From Candidatus Hodarchaeota archaeon (lineage in GTDB: Archaea > Asgardarchaeota > Heimdallarchaeia > Hodarchaeales > Hodarchaeaceae), in the NCBI GenBank assembly GCA_016840285.1, contig JAEOSR010000122.1, forward strand, positions 1-6,076: DNA of 6,076 nucleotides, given 5' to 3'. Below, in pieces: positions 1 to 4,343 of this stretch. The position numbers were made by a program, and so were the translations under genes. The notes under the pieces were generated by a model that had not been told where the DNA came from, ran no database searches, and saw only the letters and a list, made by a program, of their open reading frames with translations. Numbering within the stretch: position 1 is the first letter of the stretch; every line of letters starts with the position of its first letter.

Positions 1-95
1 TACAGGGGTACAACAGTCAAAACGATAGCCAAGAATGACCAGTTTCTCTTGGAAGCTCGAAGCTTAAAAAGAAGGACGGTCAATTTCGCTAGCAT
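1..95 (-). CDS. Possible N-terminus of a membrane protein (partial, runs off left edge)
   Basis: An ATG at 95-93 on the minus strand opens 31 codons that continue past the window edge. The visible peptide begins MLAKLTVLLFKL, continues with a basic stretch (RASKRN) and then enters a hydrophobic run (WSFLAIVLTVVPL). This is the pattern of a first membrane helix, as in permeases or other multi-pass proteins. An AGGA lies at 109-106, ten bases before the ATG, which is slightly far. A TTTAAA at 151-156, about 56 bases upstream, could be a TATA element. The frame is open upstream to about 189 without another good start. It competes with a plus-strand frame over the same bases, and only one is likely to be real. 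No family can be assigned. Confidence 0.38.
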   Translation of the reverse strand, partial: MLAKLTVLLFKLRASKRNWSFLAIVLTVVPL

Positions 96-183
96 TGAGG
101 CATTTTCCTGTTTGAAGTTAAAAGAATCTCTCTCCCTCTCGCAACACGGGTTTAAAACAACCCTAACAGTCGAAAAAAGTTGA
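1..183 (+). CDS. Possible C-terminus of an upstream gene (partial, alternative to the minus-strand reading)
   Basis: Frame 1 is open from the first base for 60 codons and stops at TGA 181-183. The peptide (YRGTTVKTIAKND... ending TTLTVEKS) is polar and basic with no motif I recognise. Support: the first 31 codons are purine-rich at position one (23 of 31), and the stop lies inside a hairpin followed by plus-strand oligo-T tracts at 193-197, 213-219 and 223-228, as expected for the end of a plus-strand transcript. That would make it convergent with the HIT gene. Against: the complementary strand over the same bases encodes a membrane-helix-like start. The two readings share wobble positions, so one is probably the shadow of the other. 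Confidence 0.33.
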   Translation, partial: YRGTTVKTIAKNDQFLLEARSLKRRTVNFASIEAFSCLKLKESLSLSQHGFKTTLTVEKS

Positions 184-228
184 CGAAGTCAATTTTTCAG
201 GAAGTTTCTCTCTTTTTTTCTATTTTTT
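175..228 (+). terminator. Hairpin plus oligo-T terminator, possibly bidirectional
   Basis: A hairpin with arms at 175-184 and 188-197 (core GTTGAC / GTCAA, loop GAA, one G-U pair in plus-strand RNA) ends in T5, and T7 (213-219) and T6 (223-228) tracts follow. On the minus strand the same stem-loop is followed by a C and six T, so it could also end the HIT transcript whose stop is at 237. Archaeal termination mainly needs oligo-T, so the plus-strand direction is better supported. The call rests on sequence form only. Confidence 0.5.
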
Positions 229-236
229 CCGATGTT

Positions 237-767
237 CTAATATCCCCTTCGATTTTCCTCTTTTTTCTCTTGAATGATATTCACATGTTGTTGTAATTTA
301 GCCAATGTTTGGTCTAATGTCTCAATTATTACTCTAGTTTCTAAAATTTCCATAAAATTCATGTCTCCTGGGTATCGTGGAACGATGTGCCAATGTACAT
401 GCTTAATACTTCCCCCAGCAGTTGTTCCGAGATTCAAACCAATATTGAAAGCTGAAGGATTATGGGAATGCTTTAGTAGTCTAATTCCTCTTTGCAACAT
501 CAAAGTAAGATGAGAAGCAAGTTTTATTGGTAATTCCTCGAAAGTTGTGAAATGCTCTTTAGGAGCAACCAAAAGATGACCAGGATTATAAGGAAAACGA
601 TTGAGTAAAACCATGGTTTGATCATCGCGGAAAACTTCCCAAGCATCTACTCCTGCCGTCTTTTGGGCAATAGCACACAATATGCATTGATGGGGATCTT
701 TTTTTCGTTTTACATACTCAGCTTTCCAGGGGGCTGTAAGATAGGAATGAAATAAAGGATTGGACAT
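237..767 (-). CDS. HIT-family nucleotide hydrolase/transferase (diadenosine tetraphosphate-type)
   Basis: A complete 176-residue histidine triad protein. Seen in the sequence: a CxxC pair (C28, C31, in HQCILC) near the N-terminus, a central PYNPGHLLVAPKEH segment (residues 59-72), a GLNLGTTAGGS loop (110-120), and the active-site triad H123-V-H125-W-H127 followed by IVPRYPGD. Known of the family: the middle histidine is the nucleophile that attacks the alpha-phosphate of nucleotide conjugates. CxxC-bearing members related to Ap4A phosphorylase/hydrolase bind zinc through the cysteines and histidines. The protein is cytoplasmic, with no signal or membrane segment, and ends in a charged tail (QEKKEENRRGY). 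Start choice: ATG at 767 has GAGGAG at 780-775 seven bases upstream; the frame extends to a TTG at 782, but that overlaps the ribosome site. It is divergent from the regulator gene. The exact substrate (Ap4A, ADP-sugar or other nucleotide) cannot be told from the sequence. Confidence 0.93.
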   Translation of the reverse strand: MSNPLFHSYLTAPWKAEYVKRKKDPHQCILCAIAQKTAGVDAWEVFRDDQTMVLLNRFPYNPGHLLVAPKEHFTTFEELPIKLASHLTLMLQRGIRLLKHSHNPSAFNIGLNLGTTAGGSIKHVHWHIVPRYPGDMNFMEILETRVIIETLDQTLAKLQQHVNIIQEKKEENRRGY

Positions 768-774
768 CGTAAAA

Positions 775-780
775 CTCCTC
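775..780 (-). promoter_or_regulatory. Shine-Dalgarno site of the HIT gene
   Basis: GAGGAG on the minus strand lies seven bases before the ATG at 767. It fixes that ATG as the start and excludes the TTG at 782, which lies just upstream of it. Confidence 0.8.
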
Positions 781-897
781 AATATTTGACTTATGATTTT
801 GGTGTGGATTATGTTTACTCTAAATTTCTTTGTCTACAGATTGCGGAATATTGATTCGGAAAGGTTTTTTTTTATCTGCGTAAGAATGTTGTCATAT

Positions 898-902
898 AGG
901 TG
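898..902 (+). promoter_or_regulatory. Candidate ribosome binding site of the membrane regulator
   Basis: AGGTG lies ten bases before the ATG at 913. The earlier in-frame ATGs at 793, 811 and 886 have no comparable site, which is the main reason to prefer 913. The spacing is a little long. Confidence 0.4.
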
Positions 903-912
903 CAAGCTGAGC

Positions 913-2403
913 ATGTATTGGCAAAAACGAATACACTCCAGAAGGACACTATTAGGATTACTCTTAATAGCTGGAACTGTTGTGATAAGCATTTTTTTGC
1001 CAATGATGGGAACAATAGGAAATGGAGAACCAGAAAAAGGAATAATAGCTGTGTTTTTTGGCTCAGCTATGGATAAAAAGTTAAGTGAAGAGGTTATAGG
1101 AGCAACAGGAATTTCAGCACGTTATTACAATATTTCTAACGTATTAAAGAATCCATCATTTCAATTTGAGAATGAGAGCATTGCCGCGATTTGGTGGATC
1201 AACGAATTACCATTACCTGTAGATTTAACATTTGTGGGTAAAATTAGCGAATGGAGACAAACAGGAAAAGGGTTATTTGTGCTGAATCGCTATTTTAATG
1301 AAACACCACTTCAAGATTTGAAAGAGTTTGGTATAACAGCTTATGCGCCAGTAGTTTATCCTATTAATGGATCGTTTGTGAAACAAGAATTAAATATAGT
1401 AGAAAACCAGGAATCTCTGCTGACTACGAACGTTACCACTTTCGAAATTAATGGAAGTACAGCATGGGTAGAGGTTGATAATCAAACACAGATGTTAATG
1501 GAGATAAAAAAACCTGATAAGGAACCTCTTTTGAACGATTTGACATCAGGTATTTGGTTTGTAGATAGTCGTATCATTGTAGGCAGTTTTTCGATCAACA
1601 TACCGTTAAAGGCTGCAGAATCTCAGTTAAATTTCCATGAGATAGGTCAAACTAAAGCGGAAGACATGATCGATCTATTAGGCCAGCTCGTACAATTGAC
1701 AATTGGAAACTTTCACTCCGATAATGGTCTGATTCAAATTCAGTTTGGAGATATAAATCAAATTGCGACAATGGGTCTTGTTGTCATTACGATTGTTTTA
1801 TCTTTTTTTGTTTTAATAAAGTTAGGAGTTGTTTCCAAAATTCGTGAAATCACGGTGGGATTTTTTATGGGTTTATTCTTGTTTATCGCCCATATTACTT
1901 ATTCACCGCAAAGACGACGAATCAATGAGGCTGAGCTCCTAGAAAATGAATTAAGGGGTCAGATCGTAGATTATTTAGAGATAAAAGGGGAAGAAGGAGC
2001 ACATTTACGGGAGATACAAAGAGAGGTAAAATGTGGTATTTCATCTTTATTATGGCATTTACAGGCATTAGATGATTTTAATCTGATAACCCATGAGAAG
2101 ATAGGGAAGTACCATATTTTTTACCTTGTTGGAGCAAAGTCTGTTCAAATATCAGAGATTGCCTTGGCTTTGAAAAGTGATGTAGCTAAAGAACTTTGTC
2201 GTGTACTGATAAGGAAAGGAAAGCCTTTATCGTTATCAAAAATCTCACAAGAAATTGATGTACACCATTCGAGTATTCAACATCATATTAAAAGACTAGA
2301 AGAGTTAGGAATAATAATTACACTTAGGGAAAAAAAACGATCCAAGTATGTTGTAGGTCCAAAACGATTGTCTTGGTTAAAGAACCATCTGGAGGTAGCA
2401 TGA
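913..2403 (+). CDS. Membrane-anchored regulator: glycosylated outer domain plus tandem C-terminal winged helix-turn-helix
   Basis: Numbered from the ATG at 913 (496 residues). Basic start, then a signal anchor at 12-32 (TLLGLLLIAGTVVISIFLPMM). An outer domain follows at about 33-283 with seven N-glycosylation sequons (N73, N87, N129, N152, N173, N180, N190). Its pattern (IAAIWWINE, then ISEWRQTGKGLFVLNR, later SGIWFVDSRIIVGSFS, and a final helix DMIDLLGQLV) resembles glutamine-amidotransferase-like or ThuA-like folds, with no catalytic Cys seen. Two hydrophobic segments follow (about 284-307, 313-330), then RRR. Two winged helices end the chain: 341-406 (recognition-helix-like SSLLWHLQALDDFNLI, wing GKYHIFYLVG) and 420-483 (HHSSIQHHIKRLEELGII, wing KKRSKYVVGP). 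Role inferred: a one-component membrane transcription factor sensing an external or membrane signal. The next gene starts one base after its stop, so the two are coupled. The frame is open from 793, adding up to 40 residues, but that part is atypical and contains a T9 run. Confidence 0.88.
   Translation: MYWQKRIHSRRTLLGLLLIAGTVVISIFLPMMGTIGNGEPEKGIIAVFFGSAMDKKLSEEVIGATGISARYYNISNVLKNPSFQFENESIAAIWWINELPLPVDLTFVGKISEWRQTGKGLFVLNRYFNETPLQDLKEFGITAYAPVVYPINGSFVKQELNIVENQESLLTTNVTTFEINGSTAWVEVDNQTQMLMEIKKPDKEPLLNDLTSGIWFVDSRIIVGSFSINIPLKAAESQLNFHEIGQTKAEDMIDLLGQLVQLTIGNFHSDNGLIQIQFGDINQIATMGLVVITIVLSFFVLIKLGVVSKIREITVGFFMGLFLFIAHITYSPQRRRINEAELLENELRGQIVDYLEIKGEEGAHLREIQREVKCGISSLLWHLQALDDFNLITHEKIGKYHIFYLVGAKSVQISEIALALKSDVAKELCRVLIRKGKPLSLSKISQEIDVHHSSIQHHIKRLEELGIIITLREKKRSKYVVGPKRLSWLKNHLEVA
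2391..2396 (+). promoter_or_regulatory. Strong Shine-Dalgarno site inside the end of the regulator gene
   Basis: GGAGGT lies seven bases before the ATG at 2404 and within the last codons of the regulator. It fixes the start of the secreted-protein gene and implies translational coupling of the two genes. Confidence 0.85.
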
Positions 2404-4050
2404 ATGAAGGCACAAGGCCTATCCACATGGAAAACATGGTCTCTGGGAATTTTTTTAGTAGTAATTTCTTTGGGAAGTACCATATCAGGCGTGGGAAATA
2501 CAGATTATCAGTTTGTCCAGCTGGATTCTTTTTTTGAGAAAAATCTGTTTGGATTGGAGTTTGATTATAATCCTAACGCCCCATCTAATCAGGCTTTGTG
2601 TTTAATGACCGATCTATTAAATCAGACTCATTTTACAAATGCTATCGATCCAGACTTACAGGAAGATAATGTCATGACTATAGTGGGACATGAGTCTCAA
2701 GAGATCAAGTCCGCGTTTCTAGCATTAGAACAGGTGAAACGGACACAAGATATTATAATTGATACAGTTGAATGGCAGACTGCAGTACCATTTGCTAAAT
2801 ATTTACACCAATTTACTCTTCCTACGGGGGAGGATGTCATCTTGGGACAGGACTTTCTTGGAATAGCACTGAAGGTCAATGGAAGCGGTTTTAATCCTGT
2901 AAATTATCAACTCGGATATGCTAATGTCCCATTGGATTTCTTGGAGTTTATAATACCTGATAGTAAAGATTCCTCTTTTAATTCATCAGTAGAGACTTCC
3001 ATCATGATCCAAGAATCCATGAACGAGCTTCAAATTGATCTGACATATTCCAACTTGACATTTCTATTCCAGACAGATAGTATCGATTTAAATAGTCTCC
3101 TTGGACTAGAAATTGCCGAACATTTAATGATAGTCCAGTTTGATGAAATAACATACTCCATTATTATAAGAAAATATTCACATCATGGAACCTCGGGTCT
3201 GGAGACTTTATCCGAGATTTCAATAGGAAACGTATTGAATCTAATTATTAATGAGGAATTACCAATGGACTACGACTGGATAAGTGCTTTCGATTACGAG
3301 ATACAAGAGAATTTTATGGATTTAATCCCAATACACGAAGCATTCTCGTGGTACCAAGGCATAGACATTACATCACGATTGCAACAATTTCCAGATATTT
3401 CATTCTCTCTCATCACAGCTCAAAACATTGGTGTATTGAACGGAACACAAACAGTAGATGATCTTCAGGTAGTTATCGATGGTCAGAACAGAACAACAGC
3501 AGAACTTGCACAGTTGGATTTTCCTGTAAAAGATGAAATTTCAGTAATTCATGATGAACGGACATTGTTCTCTACCCAGGTAAAAGGTCGGAATTTTGCA
3601 ATGATACAGGAAGAAAGTACGTATAAAATCTCTTTGGTTCCAATGGAAGCGCGAGTAATTGCATTGAACCAACAGAGTGGGTTTGCAGACAATCTTTTAT
3701 TCCTACAAGAAACATCCTTACTAGAAGAGCTGGTTGTTGAATGTGTCAAACGTTTCATAGCAAATCCAGCGGTATCTACGTTAGCAACCAGCGAAATTAT
3801 AAACAAAGGAGGGTTAGATCTGACTTCAGCACGATATATTCAAGATTTTCAACTGGAAGAATGGTTAGGGTTGCGTTTCAAAATTAATTTGATACAATAT
3901 GCTGTCAAGACTGCTCCATCTTCTTCCGTTACAACAAAATTGAGTCAAATCACACTTGGTCCAACAGCACCAGAACTATTAGGGCTTCTAATTCTAGGAA
4001 TTGTTGTTAAACGAGGAAAAAGGGGAAAAGGAGAGCCTAAAAATCTCTAA
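2404..4050 (+). CDS. Secreted, C-terminally anchored surface protein of unknown function (paralog of the gene at 4344)
   Basis: 548 residues, no family recognised. The N-terminus (KTWSLGIFLVVISLGSTISG, residues 11-30) is a Sec-type signal peptide. The body (about 31-505) is acidic (about 69 D+E against 33 K+R) with six sequons (N73, N159, N193, N217, N346, N362), which fits an extracellular glycoprotein. The C-terminus has a Ser/Thr stretch (505-515), a short hydrophobic run (ELLGLLILGIVV, 524-535) and a basic tail (KRGKRGKGEPKNL), the layout of a membrane anchor or archaeal CTERM-like sorting signal. The start is fixed by GGAGGT at 2391-2396. The gene begins one base after the regulator stop, so both are probably on one message. 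Blocks of similarity run in order along the protein at 4344, for example AFLALE (104-109), PF...DV (129-145), TYK (406-408) and EWLG (486-489). Function is unknown; a ligand-binding or structural surface role is only a guess. Confidence 0.9.
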   Translation: MKAQGLSTWKTWSLGIFLVVISLGSTISGVGNTDYQFVQLDSFFEKNLFGLEFDYNPNAPSNQALCLMTDLLNQTHFTNAIDPDLQEDNVMTIVGHESQEIKSAFLALEQVKRTQDIIIDTVEWQTAVPFAKYLHQFTLPTGEDVILGQDFLGIALKVNGSGFNPVNYQLGYANVPLDFLEFIIPDSKDSSFNSSVETSIMIQESMNELQIDLTYSNLTFLFQTDSIDLNSLLGLEIAEHLMIVQFDEITYSIIIRKYSHHGTSGLETLSEISIGNVLNLIINEELPMDYDWISAFDYEIQENFMDLIPIHEAFSWYQGIDITSRLQQFPDISFSLITAQNIGVLNGTQTVDDLQVVIDGQNRTTAELAQLDFPVKDEISVIHDERTLFSTQVKGRNFAMIQEESTYKISLVPMEARVIALNQQSGFADNLLFLQETSLLEELVVECVKRFIANPAVSTLATSEIINKGGLDLTSARYIQDFQLEEWLGLRFKINLIQYAVKTAPSSSVTTKLSQITLGPTAPELLGLLILGIVVKRGKRGKGEPKNL

Positions 4051-4195
4051 AAAGGAATATTCCACATACTCCAATTAGAAATGAAGCTAAAAAGGTTATT
4101 ACAAAATAATAAGGCTGGAACCCATTATATACAATTAAATATCTATTTATTTCCTTAAAGCAAAGGTTTTAATGGATTTAAAAAACATTATTTAC

Positions 4196-4230
4196 TTTTT
4201 TTGGCGGATTTTTGTTTCGCACATTTTTTT
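4196..4230 (+). terminator. Oligo-T terminator of the regulator/surface-protein unit
   Basis: Three T tracts (T7 at 4196-4202, T5 at 4209-4213, T7 at 4224-4230) follow the surface-protein stop by about 150 bases, with no stable stem. Archaeal RNA polymerase terminates at such tracts, so this is a plausible end of the upstream message. The distance is long, and read-through is possible. Confidence 0.45.
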
Positions 4231-4250
4231 AAAGGATGATATATGCATAA
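4231..4250 (+). promoter_or_regulatory. Candidate BRE/TATA promoter for the second secreted protein
   Basis: AAAGGATGATATATGCATAA combines a purine-rich element with a TATA-like core (GATATATG, 4239-4246) directly after the oligo-T tracts. Archaeal spacing would put initiation near 4268-4272, giving a leader of about 75 bases. It suggests the gene at 4344 has its own promoter rather than relying on the upstream message. Confidence 0.4.
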
Positions 4251-4328
4251 TTCTTAGACTAAGTACTCGGCTTTAGATGCAACTCAGAACCGTAAAGTGA
4301 TGAGTTCCATAGTCGAGAGTTCAATTAA

Positions 4329-4335
4329 AGGTGAT
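4329..4335 (+). promoter_or_regulatory. Shine-Dalgarno site of the second secreted protein
   Basis: AGGTGAT, a long match to the 16S 3' end complement, lies eight bases before the ATG at 4344 and fixes that start. Confidence 0.75.
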
Positions 4336-4343
4336 ATTAAGCA

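Larger units (their letters stand above)
768..912. promoter_or_regulatory. Divergent promoter region between HIT gene and membrane regulator
   Basis: About 145 bases separate the preferred starts of two divergent genes. For the plus strand, GGAAAGG followed by nine T and AT (859-875) resembles a BRE/TATA pair. It would place initiation near 898-902, just before the ATG at 913. For the minus strand, AAAGAAATTTAGAGTA (complement of about 816-831) is a weak BRE/TATA candidate that would start transcription near 790, ahead of the HIT ribosome site. Neither matches the archaeal TATA consensus well, so these are candidates only. The regulator frame is open through this region, so part of it could instead be coding. 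Confidence 0.35.
4051..4343 (+). other. Intergenic gap with T-rich terminator, candidate promoter and leader
   Basis: This 293-base gap has no credible gene. It opens with a perfect 10-base palindrome GGAATATTCC (4054-4063), passes an AT-rich stretch, then holds oligo-T tracts, a TATA-like element and about 75 bases of possible leader before the next ATG. The only plus-strand frame noticed, 25 codons from 4081, lacks a ribosome site. Confidence 0.6.

Noticed and set aside
274..513. Plus-strand open frame antisense to the HIT gene
   Set aside because: It lies opposite a well-supported gene with intact HIT motifs, has no ribosome site, and its peptide looks like a shadow translation.
793..912. 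Extended start of the regulator at 793, 811 or 886
   Set aside because: None of these ATGs has a ribosome site, the extension is compositionally odd with a T9 run, and it leaves almost no room for divergent promoters. The ATG at 913 has AGGTG and a normal basic plus hydrophobic start. Not fully excluded.
2283..2483. Minus-strand open frame across the regulator/surface-protein junction
   Set aside because: It is antisense to the conserved wing of the second winged helix and to a signal peptide; no independent support.
2697..2879. Minus-strand open frame inside the first surface-protein gene
   Set aside because: Short, antisense to blocks shared with the second secreted protein, no ribosome site or recognisable motif.
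3549..3806. Minus-strand open frame inside the first surface-protein gene
   Set aside because: Antisense to a supported coding region, composition typical of a shadow frame.
4054..4063. GGAATATTCC palindrome as operator, with a partial copy (GGAATATT) at 845-852
   Set aside because: An 8-base AT-rich match at two places is weak, and one copy sits right after a stop codon. There is no third copy near the promoter of the gene at 4344, so it is not called as a regulator site.
4081..4158. 25-codon plus-strand frame in the intergenic gap
   Set aside because: No ribosome site, AT-rich, no recognisable features; expected by chance.
4255..4325. Possible tRNA or small RNA gene in the leader
   Set aside because: It lacks the tRNA T-loop (GGTTCGAATCC type) and acceptor pairing; only short stems can be drawn.
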